DNA of 64,000 bases from Adiantum capillus-veneris (taxonomy: Eukaryota; Streptophyta; Polypodiopsida; Polypodiales; Pteridaceae), in NCBI GenBank assembly GCA_014529385.2, contig CM043944.1, positions 55,161,768 through 55,225,767 on the forward strand, read 5' to 3'. Position numbers and translations under genes: made by a program. Shown one piece after another: positions 10,402 through 21,977 of this stretch. Numbering within the stretch: position 1 is the stretch's first letter; the number at the start of each line of letters is the position of its first letter. The notes below the pieces were generated by a model. That model saw only the letters and a program-made list of their open reading frames with translations, did no database searches and was not told where the DNA came from.

Positions 10402-11234
10402 TTATTTAAAGGCTTCTATTACTTGATACATTTCCATAGAGAAAACTTCCACAACTTCATTTTCAAGATGCAAACTAGACCCCATTATAGCATCAAGCTC
10501 ACCCATAGTATCTACAAAAGAAACTTGTTCACACAAACCCAAAACATTTTCAGTAGGCTCTAGCAACCCACTCTTTTTCATGCCTCTTTGTACATTTTGC
10601 ACATATTGCCGCTCACATCTCTTCAAATCTTAAAGTTTTGTAAAACATACTGATCCATTCCTTGTTACCAAGGAGCTCGTTGAGAAAGTTTCACCTATTT
10701 TTGGATCAAGCGAGACCCTTTTTCTTTCTGTACCACTGCAATCCCGCTTTACAATGGTACTTGGCCAAAAACCATCATTTCTGTATGATCATGAAACTCT
10801 TTGCTCACCTTTGGTAGAGGATGTTCTCTGAGGTTGTCACGATTTCTTTCATGGTTTACACAAACTGTGAGAAATTGTACGCCTCGTTTACCGTCTTTGC
10901 TATGTATCCTAGCATATACTAAACCATCATCCATTACCTTTGTTTCCATTCGAACTCCCACAATGTAGGGCTGTCCAAGGATGAGATGATATGAAGATGT
11001 ATCCTGTACAAAGAAGTTTTGGTCAATCTTTACATCACCTATTGTCAGCTTCACACCTGGACATGCTGCATACAATTCACCGGATGAATTGTTTGCCACT
11101 TTTACCATCGAACCATGATCCGTGTCCATCTGCCATTTGCACTTGTTGTAGAGACTCTTTGACATTATGGTTATTTTTGAACCATGGTCAATCAAGGCAA
11201 AAAATGGCTCTTCAAGATCACCTACCTTGACCAA
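10402..11234 (-). pseudogene. F1 aspartic protease and protease-RT linker, unit 2
   Basis: The protease part (11234-10749) has FFALIDHGSKITIMSKSLY, where the usual D-T/S-G active-site triad is D-H-G, and the flap-to-C-terminal signature YHLILGQPYIVGVRMETKV. The linker (10626-10402) reads KRCERQYVQNVQRGMKKSG and then LDAIMGSSLHLENEVVEV. Intervening stops separate it from Gag and RT. It would mature the polyprotein if intact. Confidence 0.85.
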
Positions 11235-11384
11235 AGTTTCTATAGTAGTCCTTGCCCAGTGACTTCGTGAATAGTAGCTCCTAGGAATAGCTTTAACTTA
11301 TATATCATCATTTGAGAAATGCACTTGCTTCACTCTCCCACTAGATTGGTAGCATCCTACCACAGCTCCATCCTCCTCCTTATT

Positions 11385-13126
11385 TTACACCTGCATCCCT
11401 CGTGTCTTCAAGGTTTCCCCTTCAACCTGTGGACGAGAAACTTCAGCAAGTGTTTGCCTCTTCCTCTTGATGATGTCAATGATATCCTCATGGAATTTGC
11501 ACTTTGCAATGCCAAGAACTTCTCCGAGAGTAAACTCAATCTTGCTATTCAAGATCCTTTCCTCCAAATCTTTTTTTAAATTTGTAGCAACCTCAATATC
11601 AAATTGTAGTTTATAAGTTGGGCTATTTGTCTTACCTTTTGTTGGCTTTTTCTTCTTTCTTGTTGTAGACTCCTCCATGAGTACTTCAGGTGGAGATGCT
11701 CCTTGTGTCGGGGGTGTTTGCGAAGGGATTGAGTCACTTCCTCCCCCACTTCTAGAAGCTCTTTTTGATGGTCCTTCATCAACATTCTCATGTCTACGCT
11801 TCTCTTCTACAATAGCCTCATTTTGTTGGCATTTTGTAATGTAGGCATGCACTGACAATGAGTCCACTGGATCATTCCATCCTATTTCTAGACGTATGCA
11901 ATCACCTGCTTCATGTAGAACCTCTTTTGTAAGATTTTCTTTTTTAGCTAATTGCATGACATTTGGCCAAATTTGACCATGATGGTCACTCACCTCTTCA
12001 TAAGTAAGATGCTCAATTTTTACTCCATAAGTAACTGCCTTAATTCAAGAGGTGGCATGGTTAGTTGCCATATCTTCAACTAAGGTTTGCATTCCCCCCT
12101 TCCCAAAGTTAGTTCTCAAGGGTAGACCTGTCTCTCTTAAGTGGGTTTTACCATCCTTAAAAAAGACAACATCTTTTGACAAAGCATAACTAAAATCGTC
12201 ACAATCCCTTCTTACATGGTCTGTACTATCACACCAAATACGTCTATTAACAAACCCTTCTTTGGGCTGTTGTCTTTGCCTAGATAGTGGCCCTGATGAT
12301 TGGCCTTTTTCTTCAAGCTTTGTAAGCTTCATCTTCAAGTCACGCATTCCCTTCACAAACTCATCTAGCATGGACTCATCAAACTTAGGAGCGATAAAAG
12401 TAGACTTTACCATTTTGTCAAAAGTTGAGGTGGAAGGACTTGTACTGTTTACTACCATCTTGTCCCTTCTTCTTTGTCGTTTGGCAAGCAGTGAGACAGC
12501 ACTTTCAACCTCATTCTAGTCGGTCTTTAGTCCTTGCTCAGCATCTTTATCTTCAAGAAGAAGCTCCAAATTTTCTTGAAACTCTTTACCTGCAAATTGT
12601 AAGAAAAGATCTATCTTCTCTGCATGTAGTGTGGCCATTTCTGTCCTGGTGAGTTACGCATAGCGCCGCTCAAATTCCGTAAGTAGCTCTGTTATTGATC
12701 TAGTCCTTGCTTTGTCTTGACTACCCATTCTAAGAATATCCTTTTGGTTACTCTCTCAGAGTCCTCCATGAAATATTCCTCTTTCAAAGCTACTTTGAGT
12801 TCTTCCCAGTTTCTCCCATGCCCATCTTTAATTCCCTTAACATGTTCCCTAATTTCTGGAGCAACAACTAGCTCAAAGCTTTGGATCATCTCACCTTTTG
12901 AGACGTGATGCGGCTCCATCTCCTTCACATACTCGCATAAGTACTTGGTTACATCTTTGCCATTGAACTGTTCCATTCTATTGATGACTGCTTCTATGGC
13001 CTTCGTTGCTGAAATTTCCCTTCTTTCAGTGGCATGGTTTTGTTGCATGAACATTGCAAATGCTTGAAACATTCGCATTGTTGCTGGGTCAAAATGCATA
13101 CCCTGTTGCTCAACATGATCACCCAT
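11385..13126 (-). pseudogene. F1 gag, unit 2
   Basis: It starts MGDHVEQQGMHFDPATMRMF at 13126 in a good context (AACCATGG). Three blocks follow: the capsid-like block to 12692, a block with degenerate knuckle WCDSTDHVRRDC (12458-12045), and a basic C-terminal block (11993-11385) with GWNDPVDSLSVHAYITKCQQ. Stops and frameshifts separate the blocks at about the same places as in units 1 and 3. Confidence 0.85.
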
Positions 13127-13159
13127 GGTTACCCAAAATCTCTCACCCTAGCAGATTCA

Positions 13160-13175
13160 CGTCGGGGGTTCACCA
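13160..13175 (-). promoter_or_regulatory. F1 primer-binding-site motif
   Basis: TGGTGAACCCCCGACG on the minus strand lies six bases after the LTR terminus CTCGACA and 34 bp before the gag ATG. The position and TGG start are those of a tRNA primer site; I do not assign the tRNA. Confidence 0.55.
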
Positions 13176-13379
13176 AAAATATGTCGAGAAATTTGCAGTC
13201 TTGCCAAGAAAGCACCGGGCTTTTGGCTGTGAGAGTTTGTGAGAGAACTCCAACAACTATACGAAGGAGTTAAGCCATAGATGCCATGAAGTATAGGGTT
13301 TGGAAGGAAGTGCAATCAAAGAAGCTTCATTATTCTCTCTGGTACTCACACACACAAAGAAAGAACACAAAAGAGAATA

Positions 13380-13592
13380 TCAAAACAACACAAAAATGAA
13401 AACATCAAGGCTATGTTCATAACTAATCATAGGTAATATGAAAGGGTTAGTAGATGAGTTAATGGCGTTCAATATTTGTCGACCAAACAGGCTACAAATT
13501 GTTCTTTGGAATTGTAGTTTTGTGCTTACCATAATATATATATTTTGCCTAGTGATTGGGATTAATTGTGTGTACAAATCCTCTTGGTTCAT
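13380..13592 (-). CDS. F1 LTR small ORF b (70 aa), LTR-b copy
   Basis: Its protein is identical to the LTR-c copy and it overlaps ORF a by ATGA. Confidence 0.55.
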   Translation of the reverse strand: MNQEDLYTQLIPITRQNIYIMVSTKLQFQRTICSLFGRQILNAINSSTNPFILPMISYEHSLDVFIFVLF

Positions 13593-13807
13593 AGCAAGAT
13601 AACTACACTTACGTCAAAAGGAAAGTTATAGTCTGTAAGAGGTAGTATGATGGTATCCGGTGAAAGAAGTATTTCATTGAGCCTTTCTGGGCCAAAGAGA
13701 AACACTATACGTTGTTGAAAGTGTATTTTACGGCTAATCCATACATTAATTCTAATATATCGCACAAAGTGGAAGCGATAGAAATTCTCATCGTGTGGAT
13801 TATTCAT
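13589..13807 (-). CDS. F1 LTR small ORF a (72 aa), LTR-b copy
   Basis: Starts MNNPHDENFYRFHF. It differs from the LTR-c copy at a few residues (for example RYIRINV, DTIILPLTDY) without breaking the frame. Confidence 0.55.
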   Translation of the reverse strand: MNNPHDENFYRFHFVRYIRINVWISRKIHFQQRIVFLFGPERLNEILLSPDTIILPLTDYNFPFDVSVVILL

Positions 13808-14367
13808 GTAGGATAGTATGTGAGAAATGTAGATATGAGAGAAGTGAAGAGATGAGAAGTTTTCCTCCCCAGCCCTATTCTTGCCCGTAGGCAATAAAGA
13901 TACTGCAGGTAGAGATGTACCTGTAGCAAGGAGAACCTAAAATTTATAGAGAGAATGAATTTCTAAGAGTGAGAGAGATAGGTTTAAGTAAGGAGATGAG
14001 ATAAGATAGATATATATATATATATACATATGTTGGATTATAGATAGAAAAGAAAACAACAAGAAATGAACAAAATAACAATGTAGAACACATCTTACTT
14101 GTCAAACCCTTCGGCACCATTTTTTATGGAGAGGGAAGAAGAGGGAAGAGTTCAACTTTGATTGATACACCAAATCCAAGACCTTCTTCGATTAAAGTTG
14201 ATCTTCCAAGAATAGCTTACAAGAATGGCTAGTCTTCCTCTAGGAGAAAGTGTAGGCTTAGGCTTGTGTTAATGGCTAAGTACAATTAAGCATTACTACT
14301 CACTCACTCATGAATTCCTCTCATCAATGACTTGAATGCTTCATGATTTTCAAGGAAGAAGAGGTCC

Positions 14368-14375
14368 CCTTTTAT
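14368..14375 (-). promoter_or_regulatory. TATA box of F1 LTR-b
   Basis: CTATAAAAGG context on the minus strand, conserved at 58847-58853 on the plus strand. It sets the U3/R border upstream of ORFs a and b. Confidence 0.6.
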
Positions 14376-15341
14376 AGGTGAAGGGAACCCCCAAGGGCTA
14401 ACACAAGACGGGAAGAGACAGTGTGAACAGAAACTGGAAAAGTTGGAAATGAGTTGTCCCTGCATGATGTGGGCAGACTGGGTCCAATATTTTGATAATA
14501 TCTCCTCAATCGTGGCTCCAAATAAAAAAGTAAATATATGGGCAGAAAATACAGCTCATTAGCTACGACTTCCATTTTATATACTTTTTCCAATTCGGAT
14601 TGGAACTTTGTGTAAAAAATTCATCAAAAGAGGGTCTATTTCTAGCAGCAAAAGTCTTCTTGTGGTCCCTTTTAGCCTAGACTTTCATTTGATTCCAATA
14701 GACACCTCATGCAATACAAAAGCATGACTTTGCTCCTTGACAAAGTTTTGTAATCATGCTTGCAATAGTGCATTAAAATAGGGGTATCTTTGAAATCGTG
14801 CCACCTAGTGTCCCACTAGGATTTGATTCCCTACTAGTAGCTATTTAAAAAGTAATATAAGAAATATAAGAAAAAATTTGAAAAACACACAGAATATATA
14901 TATATTGAAATTTACCCTAGATATAGGATGTAGCTAGGGTGTAAGATGATAGGGTGTATATATATATATATATATATTGAAATTTACCCTAGATATAGGA
15001 TCTAGCTAGGGTGTAAGATGATAATGACATAGTAGAAATAAAGAATCAATGTTTTTTGCCCCAAGTTAAAGAGGCGGAGCTATTGATGGTTTTTCCATAG
15101 TACTTTTTGACGGTAAAGTAAGAATATGTTACCCTTGAGATAAATAATAGGATGAGATAGAAAGCTTATTATTATACTTAAATATGCATATGTACATTAT
15201 AGAAAATATAATTATGTATCTAAAAAGTTACAACATAACTCTTGTAACATGCGTTCCCACTATGGACGTGTCATAGCACGACATCCACTCCCTCTAAACC
15301 TGCACATCCTCCGGTATGTGCCACATTCTCTCTTTGTAAGA

Positions 15342-16841
15342 TCAGCCCTCTTGTACATCTTCCTTGCTTTCTTCTTCACTAGATGATTCCAAAGCTACAT
15401 CTTCACTTTGATCTTCACCTGTGGTTTGCGCTTCCTCCTCATCAACATCTTTTGGATCATTGTCTCCTCTTCTCTTAAACATTTTGATCCTTTTTCTTGC
15501 AATGGGAATCTTTACTTCTGTACCATCTAGTTCAAACAAGCTGGAAGTAGCATTTTTATGCACATGCTTTACAACATACGATCCAAACCATCTTTTTGAA
15601 AACCTACGCATGACTGTGTTTTGGGTATCAAGGCTACTATCATACACTAAAACCCAGTCACCTTTGTCAATTGCTTTTCTCCTGAGTTGATGTCACTTAT
15701 CAAAGTAGTCCTTGTTTCTTAGCCTTGCATTTTTGAGTTGTTCTTTTGCAACCTCAATGTCTCCAGGTCTTCTCTCTAGTTGCCTTATGTGCAATGAAAG
15801 GAGACCTTCCCTGCTAAGCCCCTCTTGACAAGGTAGTACATCCCATGTGGGAATTGTATCTTCAATCGGCATCACTGGCTTTTGACCATACATTAGCTCC
15901 GCAGGCATGTGACCAGTTACTGAGCTATGTGTTGTACGATTAGCCCATAAAGCATATGGTAACAATTTTGGCCACTCACCAACTCTTCCTTCGCAAGCCT
16001 TGGCCAAAGATTTGATGATAGGAGGATGCCCTCTTTCACTCTTTCCATTGCCTTCATGGTTGTAAGGTGTAGTAAGAGAAAGCTTGATTCCTAATCTGGA
16101 AAAGAACTCCCTTGCTTCCTCGACATCCAGCTCACCTCTGTCTACAATGATCTTTCCCACACAACCATAACGGCAAATCACCTCATCAAGAAGGAATTTT
16201 CACCCAGCTTCTGTGGTTTTATCTCTTAATGCTCTTCCTTCAACCTGGTTAGTTAGGTCCTCTCGTGCAAGAACCAAGTATCTCACCTGCCAGAATCCTA
16301 GAGGCATTGTGACTAGATCCACAACCCATTTGTAGTGCATGGCTAGTGGATATGTAGGGTGAAATCCATCACGATGTCGAACATTTGAATACATTTGACA
16401 AGTTACACATGACTCTACAAACTGAGATACATCTTTATAGATACCCTTCCACTAGTATTTTTCTTTCAACTTGGAGAAGGTTGCCCACACACCCCTGTGT
16501 CCAGCCCATAGACTCTCATGAAACTCTTGCATGAGCTTTACTTGAGACTCTTTTTTACATATAACCCTTTGTGGTGTAGCACCCTTTTGTTTAGGATGCT
16601 TCCACAAGTATCCATCCCTCAAAAAGTAACCATATGCTTTCGTGTGTATCCTCTTGAATTCATGTTCAGACCAATCATCCTGTTTTGTTAGAGTACTCAA
16701 GTAGCTTGCAATAAGAAGCCAATCACCTTCATAAAGATCTTTCAAGAACAATTCAAGTGGATTAGTCATGCAAACATTGTTACCTTTGACATGAGAAATG
16801 GAATAGAACTTTGTACCCACATCATCTCCCTCATCAATCAT
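15342..16841 (-). pseudogene. F1 integrase, unit 1
   Basis: The zinc-binding part is at 16841-16452 (FHESLWAGHRG, then KLKEKY) and is closed by a TAG where KEKY.WKGMYKD is expected; the same TAG is in the plus-strand copy. The core pieces are VVDLVTMPLG (first Asp), IIVDRGELD (second Asp) and GNGKSERGH (Glu), spread over 16394-16200 and 16181-15693. The GPY/F-like segment KRWFGSYVVKHV and an acidic tail (ESSSEEESKED) finish at 15342. It has several stops and is not functional. Confidence 0.9.
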
Positions 16842-17261
16842 CTATGGCTCATCTTCATACCTTGCCCTTGATAGCATATCTGTCACTGTATTGTCTTTAC
16901 CTGCAATGTGCTTAAACTCAGGGTTAAAGGACTTGATGTAGGCAATCCACCGCAGCATAGCAATGTCTGGCGTTGAGCAGCTTGTAATCATCCCAAGAAG
17001 TGATAGACAATCTGTTTCTACAACCACACATGCACCAATTAGGTACTCTTTCCCATTTTTCAAGGCTGTAACCATACCCCATAACTCTCTCTTTATCTGT
17101 GGATAGTTTCTTTGGCGAGCACTTAATACCTTTGCTCCAAATCTCACCACATACCTTTGTCCTTCTTCGTCATCTTGTCCTATTGCCCATCCAATCCTCG
17201 TAGGACTGGTGTCTACTATCACAGTTAGTGGCCTTTGATACTCACAGTCTACCTTTCTCAA
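16842..17261 (-). pseudogene. F1 RNase H, unit 1
   Basis: One open block holds VIVDTSPTRIGWAIGQ, QIKRELWGMVTAL, VVVETDCLSLLG and HIAGKDNTVTDMLSRA, which are the four RNase H motifs in order. It would remove template RNA during reverse transcription. It is the best-preserved pol domain of this unit but is embedded in a broken polyprotein. Confidence 0.85.
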
Positions 17262-17270
17262 ATTTGGTGC

Positions 17271-18297
17271 TCACTGGAGCAACTCCTTAAGCTTTTTCAT
17301 GGATTTTACATGTGCTTCTGTCCATTTAAACTTTTGATTCTTTCTAAGCAGCTGATAAAGAGGATTAGCTACATGTGCATAATGTGGAATCCAAATAACA
17401 TAGAAGACACATGCTCCCAGAAACCTTCTAACCTTAGTGATGCTAGTGCATGTTTCTTTCATTCTTTGGATGGCATCTAGTTTTTCTAGACAAGATTTGC
17501 TACCATATGGCCCACACATGTGCCCCACAATGAGCACTTCATTGACACCAAACATAGACTTTTTTCCTGACAATGTAAGATTCACTTCTTCCAACCTAGA
17601 CAAAGTTTTAATCACAGTCATTTATGTGATTTACCACAAACCTGCAACATCCCTTGAGATCCAAAGCTTCATCTTTGTCACTTTCTTCACATCCTTTGAT
17701 AGGCAAATCATCAATGAAAGGCATTGTGATTTGAGGAATAAAGTCACGTAAGACCTTATTCATCCCATTCATCATATGTGCAACCGAGTTGGTTGCTCCC
17801 TGTGGCAAGGTACACATTCTTACCAAACCCAAAGGTGTCCTCATGGTTGTCAAGTCTCTGCTTTTGATTGCAAGCTGAAATTGATCATACCCTGAGTAGA
17901 GATCTCCCATTGAGTAGATTGCCCTGCTTGCAAAACCATTCTTCTTTGGAACTGTGAACCACCTGTTTGAGTATGGAGCACAAAAAGGCTCCAAGATTCC
18001 CATTTTGATTTTCTCATTCAGTAGCTCTACTAACTTTGGCAAATGAGCCTTTGGAACCGGAATAGGCCGCAGATTCCAAGGCACATGAGGTATTGTGAAA
18101 ATTACCATAGGAGCTGCAAAAGAAGGATCAACACATCCTATCTCATGTGGCTCAAATGCAAAAACCTTACCATGCTTTGAAAGCATTTCTTTGAAGCACT
18201 TTGTCTCGTCCTGTGTTAGAAACTCCTCGCGACCAATCTGCAACTCTTGGAAAGACTCCTTTGTGAAGGTATGCCCAATCTTTTTAGGATTTCTCAA
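17271..18297 (-). pseudogene. F1 reverse transcriptase, unit 1, with internal deletion
   Basis: The order is GREEFLTQDETKCFKEMLSK, PYSNRWFTVPKKNG, then an abrupt jump to FASRAIYSMGDLYSGYDQF. About 34 residues containing the RFIQDMQPVNKVTIRN motif are lost without a frame change. The catalytic MPFIDDLPIKG is kept. The shared one-base frameshift follows NHINDCD at about 17610, and the connection domain continues in the next frame to 17271. Confidence 0.9.
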
Positions 18298-18428
18298 ACT
18301 TGGTTGTAAAGAAGCCTACTCAATCTTTTCCCTATTTTGGGTGGTAAGGGTGAAGCTATTGGTTTCACCTTCTTTGCTACACTCTTGTATTTAGTTTCAA
18401 CATGGACTTATGGGCCAACTGTTTGGTT

Positions 18429-19261
18429 TTATTTAAAGGCTTCTATTACTGGATACATTTCCATAGAGCAAACTTCCACAACTTCATTTTCAAGATGCAA
18501 ACTAGACCCCATTATAGCATCAAGCTCACCCACAGTATCTACAAAAGAAACTTGTTCACACAAACCCAAAACATTTTCAGTAGGCTCTAACAACCCCCTC
18601 ATTTTCATGCCTCTTTGTACATTATGTACATATTGCCTCTCACATCTCTTCAAATGTTATAGTTTTGTAAAACATACTGATCCATTCCTTGTTACCAAGG
18701 AGCTCATTGAGAAAGTTTCACCTATTTTTGGATCAAGCGAGACCCTTTTTCTTTCTGTACCACTGCAATCCCGCTTTACAATGGTACTTGGCCAAAACCC
18801 ATCATTTCTGTTTGATCATGAAACACTTTGCTCACCTTTGGTAGAGGATGTTCTCTGAGGTTGTCACAATTTCTTTCATGGTTTACACAAACTGTTGGAA
18901 ATTGTACGGCTTGTTTACCATCTTTGCTATGTATCCTAGCATATACTAAACCATCATCCATTACCTTTGTTTCCATTCGAACTCCCACAATGTAGGGCTG
19001 TCCAAGGATGAGATGATATGAAGATGTATCATGTACAAAGAAGTTTTGGTCAATCTTTACATCACCTATCGTCACCTACACACCTGGACATGCTGCATAC
19101 AATTCACCGGATGAATGGTTTTCCACTTTTACCATCGAACCATAATCTGTGTCCATCTGCCATTTGCACTTGTTGTAAGGACTCTTTGACATTATGTTTA
19201 TTTCTGAACCATGGTCAATCAAGGCAACAAATGGCTCTTCAAGATCACCTACCTTGACCAA
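18429..19261 (-). pseudogene. F1 protease and linker, unit 1
   Basis: The protease starts MVKVGDLEEPFVALIDHGSE (D-H-G), has an in-frame stop after AACPGV at 19076, and resumes at MTIGDVKIDQNFF to 18776. The linker KRCERQYVHNVQRG is at 18653-18429. Confidence 0.85.
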
Positions 19262-19379
19262 AGTTTATGTAGTAGCCCTTGCCCAGTGACTTTGTGAATA
19301 GTAGCTCCTAGAAATAGCTTCAACTTCTTCATCATCATCATTTGAGAAATGCACTTGCTTCACTCTCCCACTAGATTGG

Positions 19380-19798
19380 TAGCATCCTACCATAGCTCCA
19401 TCCTCCTCCTTATTTTACACCTGCATCCCTCGTGTCTTCAAGGTTTCCCCTTCAACCTGTGGACGAGAAACTTCAGCAAGTGTATGATCTCCTCATGGAA
19501 TTTGCACTTTGCAATGCCAAGAGATTCTCCCAGAGTAAACTCAATCTTGCTATTCAAGATCCTTTCCTCCAAATCTTTCTTTAAATCGGTAGCAACCTCA
19601 ATATCAAATTATAGTTTATAAGTTGGGCCTTTTGTCTTACCTTTTGTTGGTTCTTTCTTCTTTCCTGTTGTAGACTCCTCCATGAGTACTTCAGGTGGAG
19701 ATGCTCCTTGTGTCGGGGGTGTTTGCAAAGGCATTGAGTCACTTCCTCCCCCACTTCTAGAAGCTCTTTTTGATGGTCCTTCATCAACATTCTCACGT
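19380..19798 (-). pseudogene. F1 gag C-terminal block, unit 1, downstream of the T insertion
   Basis: The basic Gag block (RMLMKDHQKELLEVGEEVTQ in a shifted frame) resumes at the ACGT duplication 19795-19798. A deletion near 19486 removes part of the KRKRQTLAEVSRP segment seen in unit 2. The matching upstream half is at 28500-29835. Confidence 0.8.
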
Positions 19799-20940
19799 TG
19801 TCAGGAGTTTTTTGGAGCAAGGGATTGCGCATATGTACATACCCATGCATGGTGCATCAAATAAAGTATTGCCCATTTTCCAGAGCCAGGTGGTTACGTG
19901 GGGCCCACATGTGTACAGGTAGGACACCATGTACATAGTGCATCGATTTTCATCGTTACTAGTACCATTGTGTTTTTCTACAATAAGGAGGAGTTGGTAG
20001 CGCGTAAAACTTCTCGAGGAAGCTATCCGCGGGCCGACGACGTGAGGTCAGCAGGTGTGTCAGATGGCATCTAGTGGCGTCAGGAGGGCGAACGAGGTCA
20101 ATATTTGCACGCAGATGAGGACGGACACAACGTGGGTGTTTGCTTGTGAGAATTATGCAGAAAGGTCATCATGAGGACCTTTTTTGGGGGCCACTTCACG
20201 TGGTGGCGAGATGCATTATTGGAAAAAAGCTGAGTGCCAGGTGTGCGAATGATGCAAAAAGGTGACAACTATGCACTGCGAGGTCAGTTTTTGGCCTGTT
20301 CGGGGTCCGTTTGAGGTCATCTAAAAGGCCAAGGGTGCCCAACTAATAAAGCTAAGTGTGGGAACTAAAAAAACTGAGAGAAGACCAGAAAAAACGTGGA
20401 GAAGAGAGGAGGAACAGCCGCAGGTGTGTTTTTGCCCATTTTGGAGCCTGTTTTGGTCCTAAACTGCTCATCCGAGGTCGGATTTGAGCACTTTGACATT
20501 GTAGACTGGGGTTTTGGGCCGTTCCGGACGCGATGGCGCTGTCCATTTTGCCAAATTCCTCACTCTTTTCCTGCTGTTTTTCTGTGTAAGTTTCTCCTAT
20601 GAGCGAAGTTTCTGCTCTAGTTTGTGATTGTATCTGGTATCTTTTACCCATATTGTGTGAGCTGTTTGCCCCATTGGTGTTGGCCCAAGCTCATTTGTAT
20701 CTAAACATCAGAAATTCTCCTCTTTTGAGCTGAGTTTTTTGGGTGTGTGTGTGTATGTGTGTGTCTGTGTGGAGTGGGCAAGTGGATAGTCTCTCTCCTC
20801 TCACTCCAGAGGTGTGTTCCCTGTCTCGGCCAGGTGTGTTGTGTAAGCCGAGTGGTGCCCCATAGTGTGTGTGTGTATCTTCCCAAGAGTGTGTGTCGGG
20901 TCGTTATAGAGGCGCTGTGTGTGTTTTTATCCCGCTCACA
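19799..20940 (+). repeat. 5' LTR of element T
   Basis: TGTCAGGAG to CCGCTCACA. GT-rich toward the 3' end. No textbook TATA box stands out; AATAAAG occurs twice (near 19858 and 20346) and could act in promoter or poly(A) selection. Confidence 0.95.
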
Positions 20941-20965
20941 TTCTTTTGGCGCCCCCACTGAGGAT
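20941..20965 (+). promoter_or_regulatory. Probable primer-binding site of element T
   Basis: TTTTGGCGCCCCCACTGAGG follows the LTR terminus. TGGCGCC is the usual start of Tat/Athila primer sites, but the downstream bases do not match plant tRNA-Asp, so I leave the tRNA open. Confidence 0.5.
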
Positions 20966-21011
20966 CTTCTTCGAGTACCTTCTGCTTCGAGCTTCAAGCT
21001 TCGAGCTTCGG

Positions 21012-21045
21012 GATTACAGGTTACAGGTTACAGGTTACAGGAACA
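21012..21045 (+). repeat. TTACAGG heptamer tandem repeat in the T leader
   Basis: Four head-to-tail copies of (A/G)TTACAGG, followed by related ACAGG pentamers to about 21090. Too short to be a satellite; not telomeric. Confidence 0.8.
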
Positions 21046-21664
21046 GGGACAGGGATAGGTACAGGTGATTCACACAGGTACAGGTAGCTGGAGTACAGTG
21101 ATGTCACTTGCAGTTGTTGTGGGAATGCATCACTTGGCGCCTATTTGAGCGCATTGTCTGTTGGATTGTACGTTACTTGTGGAAACTGCCATTGTACGCC
21201 TTTGTGGAGCCATATATGGTTTTATTTGGCAGTCCCAGCCATTTCTGAGACTTGGTCTGGAAGATAGTCATTTCTGAGACTTGACTATACGCGATTTGCA
21301 TTAGCTTTCGTGTGAGGGTTGATAGCGTGAGGTTTTTATTGAGCTGGGGGATTCTCAAATGTGGAGATCCTTTCGGTGATACAGGTAGCTGGAGCACCCT
21401 TTTCGTGACCTCGCCATAGGCTATGTACTAGTGAGTCCTACTTGATGCTCGGGTTCTATTGTTGACAGTTTATGCATACATAGACAGTCTATATTTTGGG
21501 TTCCTACTGCTCTACTTCTAGGGAAACTCTGTCGAAATTTTCCCAAGTTATGATGGCTGGTTTTTTGGTATTTTGAGCCATTTATGCTGTTATGCTGCTG
21601 AAATTTTGGCAAAATCAGAGGTTGAGTCAGGTGTGCCTTCTTGGGAGCTTCATGGTTGGCTTTA

Positions 21665-21875
21665 ATGGATGATCAAAATGGCCCTCAGTTCACTCCTTTT
21701 CATTTAACGCAAAGAATTCAGATTAATGTCCAGGAAGATCTTTTTCCAGCAGCGCATAGTCTTTATGTTTGGGCCAAGAAGATTGAGAGAGATCCTGGAA
21801 TGTCCTTTGCCTGTTGTCATTCCGATGATCAACTATGAAAACTCATTTGATGTGCATGTGTTTGTCCTTATCTAA
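21665..21875 (+). pseudogene. Element T leader ORF, homologue of F1 LTR small ORFs
   Basis: ATG 21665 gives MDDQNGPQFTPFHLTQRIQI and then NVQEDLFPAAHSLYVWAK; as written it ends at 21838. Shifting by one base near 21800 continues as VVIPMINYENSFDVHVFVLI to a TAA at 21873. Start, FH position, I.INV and the PM/L-I-Y-FDV-V-VL ending align with F1 ORFs a and b. It lies between the primer site and the gag start. It is apparently frameshifted here although gag-pol is intact, so if it is functional only the first 57 residues are made. Confidence 0.55.
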
Positions 21876-21977
21876 AGTTGAGCTCCATTGAAGTTTCTAG
21901 GGATTGGGAAGTGAAAAGTTTTGGGTTCTTGCACGTGTGTTCGAAGGGGTTCTCAAAGCATCATAATTTGGGTAGCC

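Larger units (their letters stand above)
13182..15325 (-). mobile_element. F1 LTR-b, full length (2,144 bp)
   Basis: It begins TGTGGCACAT at 15325 after a purine tract and ends CTCGACA at 13182. It contains a TATA box (14375-14368), the small ORF pair a/b, and TA microsatellites. A ~49-bp segment (TTGAAATTTACCCTAGATAT...) is tandemly duplicated at about 14905-14953 and 14975-15023; the plus-strand copy near 58300 has it once. The LTR lies between the integrase end of unit 1 and gag of unit 2, so both units share it. Confidence 0.9.

Noticed and set aside
10749-11234. F1 protease called as inactive because of D-H-G
   Set aside because: All copies share D-H-G and I cannot exclude that it is normal for this lineage, so I recorded the variant without inferring loss of activity.
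21001-21090. Telomere-like repeat in the T leader
   Set aside because: The unit is TTACAGG, not TTTAGGG, with only four copies.
21921-21977. Upstream start of T gag-pol at 21921
   Set aside because: The codon is TTG, and the added residues do not resemble Gag; ATG 21978 has a strong context.
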